From Collinsella sp. (GTDB taxonomy: Bacteria; Actinomycetota; Coriobacteriia; Coriobacteriales; Coriobacteriaceae): a DNA stretch of 64,000 nucleotides. Of the stretch, positions 1-8,004 are shown one piece after another. A program made the translations under genes and the position numbers. The notes beneath the pieces were generated by a model, which was not told the origin of the DNA, searched no databases, and saw only the letters and a list, made by a program, of their open reading frames with translations. Position 1 is the stretch's first letter, and the number at the start of each line of letters is the position of its first letter. The stretch spans positions 17,969 through 81,968 of the forward strand of contig JAUMPM010000055.1 in assembly GCA_031294825.1 (NCBI GenBank). Direction: 5' to 3'.

Positions 1-86
1 TGGATAAGCCGCTGCACTTTGACGACGACGCCGTGGTCGAGAAATACGACGACCGCAGTTGGGAAGAGGAGCACGGCGAGGCCTAA
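1..86 (+). CDS. 3' end of an unidentified CDS (partial)
   Basis: Reading from base 3, an open frame gives an acidic tail (ending DDRSWEEEHGEA) and stops with TAA at 84-86. The gene begins outside the window. The next genes are purM and purN, so a purine gene such as purF is possible from context, but 27 residues carry no diagnostic motif and I do not assign a function. Confidence 0.6.
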   Translation, partial: DKPLHFDDDAVVEKYDDRSWEEEHGEA

Positions 87-126
87 AACCTGCCATGTGG
101 GGACAGGTTTATTTTGGTAGGTTTTA
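85..126. repeat. GGGGACAG-type palindromic intergenic repeat
   Basis: The arms AAAACCTGCCA and TTGGTAGGTTTT flank a GGGGACAGGTTTATT core. Near-identical units occur at 11500-11545 and, inverted, at 11667-11705. The left edge overlaps the stop codon of the upstream gene. It belongs to the GGGGACAG/CTGTCCCC family scattered through this window, mostly just after stop codons. Two plain hairpins follow before purM (149-173 and 201-219) without a T-run. Confidence 0.75.
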
Positions 127-243
127 CCTGCTGTTTTGTTGATATGACGGCGCGTGCTGTTATGGCACGCGCCGAAATGAACGCAACTATGAGCACCGTT
201 TGGCGCCCGCGCGGCGCCACGGTAGTGGGAGAGGAAGGCTCAG

Positions 244-1347
244 ATGAGCGACAGCAAGCATGTGACGTACGAGGACGCCGGCGTCGATACCGCCGAGGGC
301 GGCCGCGCCGTCGACGCTATTAAGCAGATGGTCAAGGACACCAACCGCCCCGAGGTTATCGGCGGCATCGGTGGCTTTGGTGGCCTGTTCTCGGCCGCCG
401 CGCTCAAGGATATGGAAGACCCGATCCTGATCAGCGGCACCGACGGCGTGGGTACCAAGCTCGTGCTCGCCCAGATTATGGATCGTCACGAGACGGTGGG
501 TCAGGACCTGGTCGCCATGTGCGTCAATGACATTTTGGCTTCGGGCGCCGAGCCGCTGTTCTTCCTGGACTACGTCGCCATCGGCCACATTGAGGCCGAG
601 CACATGGCAAAGATCATCAAGGGCGTGGCCGACGGCTGCAAGCTCGCGGGCTGCGCGCTCGTGGGCGGCGAGATGGCCGAGCATCCGGGCGTCATGGCCC
701 CGGCCGACTACGACCTCGCCGGCTTTACCGTGGGCGTCGTCGACCGTCCCAAGATGCTCGACCCCGCGAACGTTCGCCCCGGCGATGTGATCCTGGGCCT
801 GCCCTCCACCGGCGTGCACTCCAACGGCTACTCGCTCGTGCGCAAAGTCATCGGTGTCGACGGCATCAAGCCGGGCACACCCGAGGCTGCCGCTAAGGCC
901 GAGGAGCTAAGCCGTCCGCTCGAGGAGCTCGGCGGCGCTTCGCTGGCCGACGCCCTGCTGGCCCCCACGCGCATTTATGTGAAGCCGATTCTGGAGCTGC
1001 TCCGCGGTGGCGCCAACGTTCATGCCATTGCCCACATCACCGGCGGCGGCATTACCGAGAACCTCAACCGCGCGCTCGCCGACGACGTCGATGCCGTGGT
1101 CACCCGCAACGGCGCCGAGATGGGCTGGGATGTTCCGCCCGTCATCACCTACGTGTCGCGTCAGGCCGAGCTCGCGCCCAACGAGGCATGCAAGACCTTC
1201 AACATGGGCGTCGGCCTGTGCCTGATCGTCGCCCCCGAGGACGAGGCTGCCGTGACCGAGGCTCTGGTCGCGCTGGGCGAGAAGCCGTTCCGCGTGGGCG
1301 AGTGCGTCGAGGGTTCCGGTAAGGTCGTGTACTCCGATGAGCGCTAA
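244..1347 (+). CDS. purM: Phosphoribosylformylglycinamidine cyclo-ligase (AIR synthetase)
   Basis: This cytosolic enzyme closes FGAM to aminoimidazole ribotide with ATP, the fifth step of purine synthesis. The 367-residue protein starts with the typical TYEDAGVD segment, followed by the glycine-rich GGIGGFGGLF stretch, the DGVGTK and CVNDI motifs that bind substrate and metal, and GLPSTGVHSNGYSLVR in the C-terminal half, all in PurM order and at normal length. The ATG is preceded by GAGAGGAAGG at about 229-238. It overlaps purN by 11 bases, so the two are translationally coupled. Confidence 0.96.
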   Translation: MSDSKHVTYEDAGVDTAEGGRAVDAIKQMVKDTNRPEVIGGIGGFGGLFSAAALKDMEDPILISGTDGVGTKLVLAQIMDRHETVGQDLVAMCVNDILASGAEPLFFLDYVAIGHIEAEHMAKIIKGVADGCKLAGCALVGGEMAEHPGVMAPADYDLAGFTVGVVDRPKMLDPANVRPGDVILGLPSTGVHSNGYSLVRKVIGVDGIKPGTPEAAAKAEELSRPLEELGGASLADALLAPTRIYVKPILELLRGGANVHAIAHITGGGITENLNRALADDVDAVVTRNGAEMGWDVPPVITYVSRQAELAPNEACKTFNMGVGLCLIVAPEDEAAVTEALVALGEKPFRVGECVEGSGKVVYSDER

Positions 1348-2038
1348 CGAGCAGATGGCTGCTGCCGAGGGCCTGGGCTTTATGCCCTACACCCGTCCGA
1401 CCGGCACCGATACGGCCGAGCCGCTCAAGATCGGCGTGCTTATCAGCGGTTCTGGCACCAACCTGCAGGCGCTGATCGATTTGATCGCCGCCGGCAAGCT
1501 CAACGCTTCGATTGAGCTTGTGGTGTCGAGCCGTCCTTCGGCTAAGGGTTTGCAGCGCGCCGAGCGTGCGGGCATCCAGACGCTCACACTGTCCAAGGAT
1601 GTCTATGCCGACCCTATTGCCGCCGACGAGATCATCGCGCACGAGCTTCTCGAGCGCGGCTGCGAGTATGTGGTCATGGCCGGCTACATGCGCATGGTGC
1701 ACACGCCGCTGCTGGCGGCGTTTCCCAACCGCGTGGTCAACTTGCATCCGGCGCTGCTGCCGAGCTTTACCGGTGCGCATGCGATTGACGACGCCTTTGC
1801 GCGCGGCGTCAAGGTAACTGGCGTGACCGTGCATTTTGCCAACGAGATCTACGACAACGGTCCCATCATCGCCCAGCGCGCGCTGGCTGTTGAGGAGGGC
1901 TGGGACGTCGACACGCTCGAGGAGCACATCCACGCGATTGAGCACGTGCTGTATCCCGAGGTCGTGCAGATGCTCGCCGACGGCCGCGTCCACGTGCTGG
2001 AGAGCGGCAAGGTTGCAATTGACGCGCCTCGCGGCTAG
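1337..2038 (+). CDS. purN: Phosphoribosylglycinamide formyltransferase
   Basis: Transfers a formyl group from 10-formyl-THF to GAR in purine synthesis. The 233-residue protein has the N-terminal VLISGSGTNLQALID motif, then VVMAGYMRMV, the HPALLPSFTGAHAIDDAF segment that carries the catalytic His, and GVTVHFANEIYDNGPI with the formyl-folate Asp region. About 30 extra residues precede the Rossmann start, so a later start is conceivable, but the ATG inside the end of purM suits translational coupling. The order purM-purN is common in Gram-positive purine operons. A terminator-like hairpin follows at about 2071-2110. Confidence 0.95.
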   Translation: MSANEQMAAAEGLGFMPYTRPTGTDTAEPLKIGVLISGSGTNLQALIDLIAAGKLNASIELVVSSRPSAKGLQRAERAGIQTLTLSKDVYADPIAADEIIAHELLERGCEYVVMAGYMRMVHTPLLAAFPNRVVNLHPALLPSFTGAHAIDDAFARGVKVTGVTVHFANEIYDNGPIIAQRALAVEEGWDVDTLEEHIHAIEHVLYPEVVQMLADGRVHVLESGKVAIDAPRG

Positions 2039-2070
2039 CGGCGCACAGTACAATTTAGCCGAGTAGTCAG

Positions 2071-2110
2071 GGTGGTCATTGGCGCCAAGGCGCGCGTGGC
2101 CACCTTTTGT
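2071..2110 (+). terminator. Terminator after purN
   Basis: GGTGGTCA pairs with TGGCCACC around an inner GCGCC/GCGCG stem and is followed by TTTTGTTTT. It lies about 30 bases after the purN stop. Confidence 0.6.
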
Positions 2111-2116
2111 TTTGGG

Positions 2117-2175
2117 TAGTCATCGGGAACGGTCTTTAACGACTGGTCATTCAAGAACGTCGCAGGTGACTAGGT
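2117..2175. repeat. GTAGTCAT..GACTAGG palindromic repeat unit
   Basis: This gap holds GTAGTCATCGGGAACGGTC and a diverged inverted partner ending GACTAGG. Related sequence occurs at 51793-51968 and 60376-60412 (TAGTCAT next to GGGGACAG or its degraded form), so this appears to be a decayed member of the same repeat family. Confidence 0.55.
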
Positions 2176-2190
2176 GAGAGAGGTGAGCGC

Positions 2191-2655
2191 ATGGCGGATA
2201 ACGAAGCGCTGTTTACGCCTGAGTTGGTGTTTTTTGATTGGGAGTGTGCGACGCCGGATGAGGTGTTCGCGCGGCTTGAGGGCGAGCTTGCACCACATGG
2301 CTACATTGCATCCGGTTGGCTCGATGCCGTCCGCACGCGCGAGGATGCCTATCCCACGGGTCTCGCTATGCCGGCGGCAAACATTGCCATTCCGCATACC
2401 GATCCGGGGTTTGTGGCCAAGCCCTATATCGCGGTGGTGAAGCCCGCCGCGCCCGTGACATTTAACGCTATGGCTGGCATGGGCGCTCCGGTGCCGGCGC
2501 AGATCGTCATCAATCTGGGCATCGCCGAGCCGGGCGGCCAGGTCGAGGCCCTGCAGGCACTCATGAACATCTTTATGGGCGCCGATGCCGCAGCCGACGT
2601 GCTCGGCCAGACCACGCCCCAGGGCATGGTCGACGCCATCCGCCGCCACTTCTAA
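2191..2655 (+). CDS. PTS EIIA component, fructose/galactitol (EIIA_2) type
   Basis: A stand-alone 154-residue phosphotransferase EIIA domain. The hallmark is AANIAIPHTDP, with the phospho-acceptor His at residue 69 and the upstream EDAYPTGL segment usual in galactitol/ascorbate-type EIIA proteins. It would take phosphate from HPr and pass it to an EIIB. No EIIB, EIIC or sugar enzyme gene is adjacent, so either its partners lie elsewhere or it has a regulatory role. The ATG follows GAGAGAGGTGAG with normal spacing. The sugar cannot be inferred from the sequence. Confidence 0.88.
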   Translation: MADNEALFTPELVFFDWECATPDEVFARLEGELAPHGYIASGWLDAVRTREDAYPTGLAMPAANIAIPHTDPGFVAKPYIAVVKPAAPVTFNAMAGMGAPVPAQIVINLGIAEPGGQVEALQALMNIFMGADAAADVLGQTTPQGMVDAIRRHF

Positions 2656-2668
2656 GGTGGGGCTGAGT

Positions 2669-2765
2669 CGGCACTTGGGGACTGTCCCTAACTGCCGGCT
2701 GCCAGAGCTGTCCCCTTTGCACCAAAATGGTGCAGATTAATCTGTCCCCAATGCACCAAGCGTGC
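2669..2765. repeat. Pair of CTGTCCC-core palindromic repeats
   Basis: A CGGCACTTGGGGACTGTCCC..ACTGCCG unit (2669-2698) is followed by a TTGCACCA..CTGTCCCCAATGCACCAAG unit (about 2718-2762). The first recurs almost unchanged at about 51886-51916. The block lies between the EIIA stop and the foldase start. Confidence 0.75.
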
Positions 2766-2825
2766 CGCGGGGGCTGCGTTGTGACACAATGGCGTTTGTT
2801 CGATTCGTTATGCGAAAGGCCAACT

Positions 2826-4046
2826 ATGGCAAATAAGAAAAAGAACTCCGAGGCCGCGCCGACGCCCGAGCAGCAGGCCCGCGCTGCCTCCAGCTCTCGC
2901 AAGAAGCAGCGCAAGACGTACGTGTCTAAGACCGTCAAGATCGTTCTGGTGGTCATCGGCGTGCTGGCGATGCTGCTTTCCGTCTCGGCGATGGCGTGCT
3001 CCGGCCTTATGTCGCAGGCTGAGGACACCTCGGGCTACAAGCTGACCGGCGGTGTTGCTGCCACTATCAACGGCACCAACCTTACCGAGGACACCGTGAC
3101 CAAGCAGATCATGAGCATGCGCACGTCCTACGGCTACACCAAGGATGAGGATTGGGCGCAGTATCTGGTTGACAACGACCTCACGCCCAAGAAGTACCGC
3201 AAGCAACTCATCGACTCCTACACGCAGCAGATTCTGCTTCAACAGGCACAGAAGGAGAACGGCGTGACGGTGTCGGACGAGGAGGTCGAGAAGGCTTGGA
3301 AGGACGCGTGCAAGAGTGCGGGCGGCGCCAAGACCTTTAAGAAGACCCTCAAGACCTACGGCTACACCGAGGACACCTACAAGGACTCGCTCAAGGAGAG
3401 CCTGGCACAGCAAAAGCTTAAGGATGCCGTCGCGCCCACGAGCAAGCCCAAGGACAGCGAGATTGTCGATTACATCAACGAGAATCTGTCTAACTACAAC
3501 GATGCTCGCCGCTCGTCGAACATCCTGATCAAGGTTGATTCCGACGCCTCCGACGAGGACAAGGCTGCCGCCAAGGCCAAGGCGCAGGAGTGCCTGGACA
3601 AGATCAACTCCGGCGAACTGAGCTTTGAGGACGCCGTGGAGCAGTACTCCGACGATACCGGCTCCAAGGAGAAGAAGGGCGATGTGGGCTGGGACAAGCT
3701 CACCACCTTCGTCGACAGCTACCAGGCGGCGCTCGAGGGACTCAACAAGGGCGATGTGAGCGACGTCGTCGAGTCGACCTATGGTTATCACATCATCAAG
3801 TGCACCGACTACTTCCATGTCGATAGCCAGGTCGATGACATTAAGCAGGTGCCCAAGGACATCAAGAAGTACATCTCCAACGTGGTGAAGACGCAGGCGG
3901 CAAGCACCGCGTACAGCGAGTGGCTGGAGCAGTACAAGAAGGATGCCGACATCACCGTCAGCCCCATGCCCAAGGACGTACCCTATAACGTGAGTCTAAA
4001 GGGCGTCACCAAGAGCTCGACCGACGATTCGTCGACGACTGAGTAA
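2826..4046 (+). CDS. Membrane-anchored peptidyl-prolyl isomerase, PPIC/parvulin (PrsA/SurA-like)
   Basis: A probable extracytoplasmic foldase of 406 residues. A Lys/Arg-rich cytoplasmic head (1-35) leads into a hydrophobic segment (about 38-57) ending SAMACSG, where C58 could be a weak lipobox cysteine, so it is either a lipoprotein or N-terminally anchored. A SurA_N-like helical region follows, then a parvulin domain at about 228-325 (SSNILIKVDS, LSFEDAVEQYSDD, GDVGW, TYGYHIIKC). I chose the ATG at 2826 because GAAAGG lies 8 bases upstream; the frame is open further upstream but runs through repeat sequence. Likely role: folding of exported proteins at the membrane surface. Confidence 0.88.
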   Translation: MANKKKNSEAAPTPEQQARAASSSRKKQRKTYVSKTVKIVLVVIGVLAMLLSVSAMACSGLMSQAEDTSGYKLTGGVAATINGTNLTEDTVTKQIMSMRTSYGYTKDEDWAQYLVDNDLTPKKYRKQLIDSYTQQILLQQAQKENGVTVSDEEVEKAWKDACKSAGGAKTFKKTLKTYGYTEDTYKDSLKESLAQQKLKDAVAPTSKPKDSEIVDYINENLSNYNDARRSSNILIKVDSDASDEDKAAAKAKAQECLDKINSGELSFEDAVEQYSDDTGSKEKKGDVGWDKLTTFVDSYQAALEGLNKGDVSDVVESTYGYHIIKCTDYFHVDSQVDDIKQVPKDIKKYISNVVKTQAASTAYSEWLEQYKKDADITVSPMPKDVPYNVSLKGVTKSSTDDSSTTE

Positions 4047-4100
4047 TCATGGGACGGTGCTCGCGCGAGTGCCGCCCACACTATTGAGGAGGATTTGCAG

Positions 4101-4544
4101 ATGACCAACGAAGAGCTGCAGAAGGAAATGATTGCGGCCATGAAGGCCAAGGACAAGGTTCGCCTGTCTATCATTCGCCAGGTCAAGGCCGAGGTGAAGA
4201 ATATCGAGGTTAACGAGCGCCGCGACGTGACCGAGGAAGACGTCAACAGCATGATCAAGCGTCTGATTAAGCAGACGAGCGAGACGCTGGAGATGTCCAT
4301 TAAGGCCGGTACCGACCAGGAGCGTACCGACAACCTGACCGAGCAGGTCAAGATCCTGGAGAGCCTGCTGCCCGCGCAGGTTTCGGGCGAGGAGCTCGAG
4401 GCTCTGATCGAGCAGGTCATTGCCGAGCTGGGCGCCACGTCCAAGAAGCAGATGGGCCAGGTCATGGGAGCACTCGGCAAGGCCACCGGTGGCAACTTCG
4501 ACAAGCCGGCAGCAGCAAAGATCGTCGGCGCAAAGCTCGCGTAG
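4101..4544 (+). CDS. YqeY/GatB-related domain protein
   Basis: A 147-residue all-helical protein of the YqeY family, which resembles the tRNA-binding tail domain of GatB. Typical segments are NEELQKEMIAAMKAKDKVRL at the N-terminus, RLIKQTSETLEM in the middle, and KKQMGQVMGAL with the closing AAKIVGAKLA. Length equals the family norm. The ATG at 4101 lies 8 bases after an AGGAGG box (4087-4092); a TTG two codons earlier is a weaker choice. The cellular role of the family is poorly defined, with a link to amidotransferase or tRNA metabolism suggested by homology only. Confidence 0.9.
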   Translation: MTNEELQKEMIAAMKAKDKVRLSIIRQVKAEVKNIEVNERRDVTEEDVNSMIKRLIKQTSETLEMSIKAGTDQERTDNLTEQVKILESLLPAQVSGEELEALIEQVIAELGATSKKQMGQVMGALGKATGGNFDKPAAAKIVGAKLA

Positions 4545-4572
4545 GGGCCGAGCGGCATATAGTTGATGTTGA

Positions 4573-4607
4573 GGGGGGGCGTGGCCGTCATGGTCGCGCC
4601 CCTTTTT
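4573..4607 (+). terminator. Rho-independent terminator after yqeY
   Basis: GGGGCGTGGCC / GGTCGCGCCCC hairpin with a short loop followed by TTTTT, 28 bases after the stop. Confidence 0.75.
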
Positions 4608-4616
4608 GCTGGGCTA

Positions 4617-4691
4617 GGCGCTCATTGGGGACAGGCTTAAATGAGTACCCAATGAGCGGGCACTCATTTAAGCCTGTCCCCAATGAGTGCC
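4617..4691. repeat. Long perfect inverted repeat with GGGGACAGGC core
   Basis: Two 26-base arms (4621-4646 and 4662-4687, beginning CTCATTGGGGACAGGCTTAA) are exact reverse complements around a 15-base loop, and the pairing extends 4 more bases on each side with one mismatch. It lies just upstream of the amino-acid transporter operon and is the most regular member of the GGGGACAG family here. Confidence 0.9.
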
Positions 4692-4803
4692 GACGAGCAG
4701 GTGGAAGGTTGCGGGTTCTTTACGGGAATGTAGTGTGGGCTGCGGAAACGTGGTTCTTTCCGTACAATAGTTCAACTCGTGTAAACGCAGGGAAGGGACA
4801 TTC

Positions 4804-5535
4804 ATGGCAGACATGATCGAGATCAAGCATCTCAACAAGTACTTTGGCGACCTGCATGTGCTCAAAGATATCAACCTCACCGTCAAGCGCGGCGAGAAGC
4901 TCGTAATGATCGGGCCTTCCGGCTCGGGTAAGTCGACGCTCATCCGTTGTGTCGATTATCTTGAGGAGCCCACATCGGGCGAGGTCATCATTGACGGTAC
5001 GCCGCTCACCAAAAAGAACCACCTGGAGATGGCTCGCAAGTATAGCTCCATGGTGTTTCAGCAGTTCAACCTGTATCCCAACATGACGGTGCTGGGCAAC
5101 CTGACACTCGCGCCCACCAAGCTGCAAAAGAAGAGCAAGGAGGAGGCGACCGAGATCGCCATCGCCGCGCTCAAGCGTGTTGGCATGGCGCATAAGGCCG
5201 GCGAGTATCCGCAGAACCTCTCGGGCGGTCAGCAGCAGCGCATCGCCATCGCTCGTGCCCTGTGCACCAAGCAGCCCATCATCCTGTTTGACGAGCCGAC
5301 CTCGGCGCTCGACCCCGAAATGGTCCAGGAGGTTCTGGACGTTATGATTGAGCTTGCGCAGGAGGATATCACCATGATCTGCGTGACGCATGAGATGGGC
5401 TTTGCGCGCCAGGTGGCCGACCGCGTCATCTTTATGGAGGACGGCCGCATCCTGGAGGAGGGCACGCCCGAGCACTTCTTCGATAACCCCGAGAACCCGC
5501 GCTGCCGCGAGTTCCTGTCCAAGATTCTGCACTAG
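4804..5535 (+). CDS. glnQ: Polar amino-acid ABC transporter ATP-binding protein (GlnQ-like)
   Basis: The 243-residue ATPase subunit of an importer for glutamine/glutamate-type or other polar amino acids. Walker A is GPSGSGKS (37-44), the Q-loop is in [12 protein letters not shown], the signature is LSGGQQQR (139-146), Walker B is IILFDEP (D163, E164), and the H-loop is [22 protein letters not shown] and the tail [12 protein letters not shown] are typical of the HisP/GlnQ subfamily. It is first in a four-gene operon with a binding protein and two permeases. The exact substrate cannot be read from sequence. Confidence 0.93.
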   Translation: MADMIEIKHLNKYFGDLHVLKDINLTVKRGEKLVMIGPSGSGKSTLIRCVDYLEEPTSGEVIIDGTPLTKKNHLEMARKYSSMVFQQFNLYPNMTVLGNLTLAPTKLQKKSKEEATEIAIAALKRVGMAHKAGEYPQNLSGGQQQRIAIARALCTKQPIILFDEPTSALDPEMVQEVLDVMIELAQEDITMICVTHEMGFARQVADRVIFMEDGRILEEGTPEHFFDNPENPRCREFLSKILH

Positions 5536-5543
5536 GCGTGGTG

Positions 5544-6419
5544 ATGGACATGACGGATATGACGAGGGCGGCCGTGTCGCGCCGTCACTTTTTGCAGCTG
5601 GCGGGTGCCGGCATGCTTGCGCTGACGGGGACCGCGCTTACCGGTTGCGGCAACTCCACCAGCGGCGAGGGTTCCGACAAGGGGTCCAAACTTGCGGCCA
5701 TTAAGTCGCGTGGCCATCTGAATGCTGGCGTTAAGAAGGATGTTCCCGGCTACGGCTATTACGACACCGCCAAGGGCCGCTTTGAGGGCATGGAAGTCGA
5801 TTTGTGCTACCAGATCGCCGCTGCCGTCTTTGGCGTGAGCTACAAGGAGGCCCGTGCCCAGGAGCTTGTCGAGTTTACCGACGTAACGCCCAAGACGCGC
5901 GGTCCGCTGATTGATAACGGCCAACTCGACGTGGTCGCGGCGACCTACACCATCACCGACGAGCGCAAGAAGAGCTGGGATTTCTCGACGCCGTACCGCA
6001 CCGACTACGTGGGACTCATGGTCAAGAAGCGTTCGGGCTTTACCTCGATTGAGGACCTAGACGGCAAGGTCATCGGCGTGAGCCAGGGTGCTACCACGCA
6101 GGGCCTGATCGAGCAGATGATCAAGGACAACGGCTTTAGCTGCAAGCCCGAGTTTAGGGCCTTTAGCGGCTACCCCATCATCAAGAGTTCGCTCGACGCC
6201 GGCAATATCGACGTCTTTGCTATGGACCGCTCCACGCTGGCCGGTTACATGAACGAGACCGTTGAGCTGCTGCAGCCCGAGGTCAAGTTTGGTGAGCAGG
6301 GCTACGGCGTGGCGACCAAGAAGGGCTGCGACCTTTCGGCCGTGGTCGATCAGGTGATTTGCGATCGCCTGGCCGACGGCTGGCTCGACCAAGAGGTCAA
6401 GACCTGGGGTCTTGTATAG
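5544..6419 (+). CDS. Amino-acid ABC transporter substrate-binding lipoprotein with Tat-like signal
   Basis: A 291-residue family-3 solute-binding protein. The signal sequence combines a twin-arginine motif (SRRHFLQLAG) with a lipobox (LTGC), suggesting Tat export followed by lipidation. The mature part shows the SBP_bac_3 pattern: AAIKSRGHLNAGVKKDVPGY at the start, FEGMEVDLCYQIAAAVFG, FTDVTPKTRGPLIDNGQLDVVAATYTIT split over two blades, and a late GYGVATKKG. Possible starts are GTG 5538, ATG 5544 and ATG 5553; none has a strong ribosome site and coupling to glnQ, 8 bases upstream, is likely. It delivers polar amino acids to the permeases that follow. Confidence 0.9.
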   Translation: MDMTDMTRAAVSRRHFLQLAGAGMLALTGTALTGCGNSTSGEGSDKGSKLAAIKSRGHLNAGVKKDVPGYGYYDTAKGRFEGMEVDLCYQIAAAVFGVSYKEARAQELVEFTDVTPKTRGPLIDNGQLDVVAATYTITDERKKSWDFSTPYRTDYVGLMVKKRSGFTSIEDLDGKVIGVSQGATTQGLIEQMIKDNGFSCKPEFRAFSGYPIIKSSLDAGNIDVFAMDRSTLAGYMNETVELLQPEVKFGEQGYGVATKKGCDLSAVVDQVICDRLADGWLDQEVKTWGLV

Positions 6420-6444
6420 GCGTATCGTCCAAGGAAGGAATCAA

Positions 6445-7191
6445 ATGCTCGAAGGATTATTTGACGCCGACCGTTGGTCGACGACATTTCAAAACATGGG
6501 GCCCTTCTGGGAGGGCTTTGGCGTGACGCTGCAGGTGGTCGTTGCCGGTCTGCTGCTGTCACTGGTGCTGGGCACGCTGCTGGGCGTGTTCTCTACCACT
6601 CGTTCGCGCGTGCTGCGCGCCATAAGCCGCGTGTACGTGGAGTTTTACCAGAACACTCCGTTGCCCGTGCAGGTGCTCTTTATGTACATGGCCGGTCCGC
6701 AGTTTTTGCAGGCCATAACCGGTGCCGATCAGCCGGTGCGTATCGCGCCGTTCGTGCTGGGCTTCTTGGGTGTGGGCCTGTATCACGCGGCCTACATTTC
6801 GGAGGTCATTCGCACTGGCATCGAGGCGGTTCCGCGCGGTCAGATGGAGGCGGCCCAGAGCCAGGGCTTTACCCGTGCGCAGGCGTACTGGTACATCGTG
6901 TTGCCCCAAACATTCAAGATCATTCTGCCGCCGCTGTGTAACCAGGCGCTCAACCTGGTTAAGAACACGTCGGTGCTGGCGCTTGTGGCCGGCGGCGACC
7001 TTATGTACCGTTCCGACAACTTTGTGAGTCTGTACGGTTACCTGCAGGGATACATCGTCTGCTGCCTTATGTACTTCATCATCTGCTTTCCGCTCGCCAT
7101 GCTGGTGCAGTGGCTCGAGCGCCGCTCCAAGGAGCGTCCGCGCGGCGTGAGCCTGGCCGAGCTGGGGCTCGACAACGTAGAGGAGGCCTAG
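6445..7191 (+). CDS. Amino-acid ABC transporter permease 1 (HisM/GlnP type)
   Basis: A 248-residue integral membrane subunit. GFGVTLQVVVAGLLLSLVLG opens the first helix, VEFYQNTPLPVQVLF is the usual family segment, and the EAA loop for contact with the ATPase is EAAQSQGFTRAQAYWYIVLP. The ATG at 6445 has AAGGAAGGA (6431-6439) upstream; an in-frame upstream extension overlaps the end of the binding protein and is not needed. It pairs with the next gene as the heterodimeric pore. Confidence 0.92.
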   Translation: MLEGLFDADRWSTTFQNMGPFWEGFGVTLQVVVAGLLLSLVLGTLLGVFSTTRSRVLRAISRVYVEFYQNTPLPVQVLFMYMAGPQFLQAITGADQPVRIAPFVLGFLGVGLYHAAYISEVIRTGIEAVPRGQMEAAQSQGFTRAQAYWYIVLPQTFKIILPPLCNQALNLVKNTSVLALVAGGDLMYRSDNFVSLYGYLQGYIVCCLMYFIICFPLAMLVQWLERRSKERPRGVSLAELGLDNVEEA

Positions 7192-7194
7192 CGC

Positions 7195-7833
7195 ATGGAA
7201 ATCTTCAACGCGACCAACCAGCTCTACATTTGGGGCGGATTTGTTAAGACAATCGAGATCTCGGCGCTGTCGATCTTTTTCTCGCTCATCTTTGGCACGG
7301 TGCTGGCGCTCGTTAAAAGCTATGCGCCCCGCCCATTCCGTATTTTGGTGAGTGCCTATATCGAGCTGTTCCGCTGCACGCCAAACCTGCTGTGGATTCT
7401 GTTTATCTACTTTACGGTGCAGGGTTTGGACATTGTGATTTCGACCATCGCCTTTACGCTGTTTACCAGCGCCGTTATGGCCGAGATTGTGCGCGGCGGC
7501 CTCAACTCGATTCCGCGCGGCCAGTTTGAGGCAGCGCAGAGCCAGGGCTTCGGCTTCTTTGCCACCATGCGCTACATCATTCTGCCGCAGACGTTTAAGA
7601 CGATTATTCCGGCGCTGTTTAGCCAGTGCACGACCGTCATTAAGGATAGCTCGTATCTTTCGGGCATTAACGTGGCCGAGCTCATGTACACGGCAAACGT
7701 CGTGATGGCCCATGCAATCGACCTCTCGCAGGTGCTTATGCTCTACGGCCTGGTATTTGCGATGTACTTTGTGCTCAACTTTGGTATCTCGCTGCTGGTC
7801 CGAGCGTATCAGCGCCGCATCGTAGCCGCATAG
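7195..7833 (+). CDS. Amino-acid ABC transporter permease 2
   Basis: A 212-residue paralogue of the preceding permease. FVKTIEISALSIFFSLIFGT forms the first helix, followed by AYIELFRCTPNLLWILF, and the EAA loop is FEAAQSQGFGFFATMRYIILP. It starts 3 bases after the previous stop with GAGGAGG upstream. Both permeases keep the EAA loop, so the importer looks complete: one ATPase, one receptor and two pore subunits. Confidence 0.92.
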   Translation: MEIFNATNQLYIWGGFVKTIEISALSIFFSLIFGTVLALVKSYAPRPFRILVSAYIELFRCTPNLLWILFIYFTVQGLDIVISTIAFTLFTSAVMAEIVRGGLNSIPRGQFEAAQSQGFGFFATMRYIILPQTFKTIIPALFSQCTTVIKDSSYLSGINVAELMYTANVVMAHAIDLSQVLMLYGLVFAMYFVLNFGISLLVRAYQRRIVAA

Positions 7834-7939
7834 TCCTGCTTCCCCAAGCACGGCACCTTGCCCCTCAATCGTCGCTTGCGTACATTTAGTACGCGGTGCT
7901 CCTCTTTCGGGGCAATCTGCCGCACTTGGGAAACCAGGA
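7834..7939. repeat. 106-bp imperfect palindrome after the transporter operon
   Basis: The arms TCCTGCTTCCCCAAGCACGG and the complement of CCGCACTTGGGAAACCAGGA enclose CCTTGCCCC/GGGGCAA and a central GCGTAC-ATTTA-GTACGC hairpin. It starts directly at the end of the permease gene. It could act as a terminator-like structure, but it has no T-run and its nested arms resemble the other palindromic repeats of this window. Confidence 0.7.
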
Positions 7940-8004
7940 CGGTCGTAAGTGACAAAATGGGAATCAGGAATCGCCTATTTCTCATTTGTTAGAAAGGAAT
8001 CGCG

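Noticed and set aside
2727..2825. Longer N-terminus for the PPIC foldase
   Set aside because: The extension is translated from repeat DNA and lacks a ribosome site; ATG 2826 has a good one and gives a normal signal-anchor.
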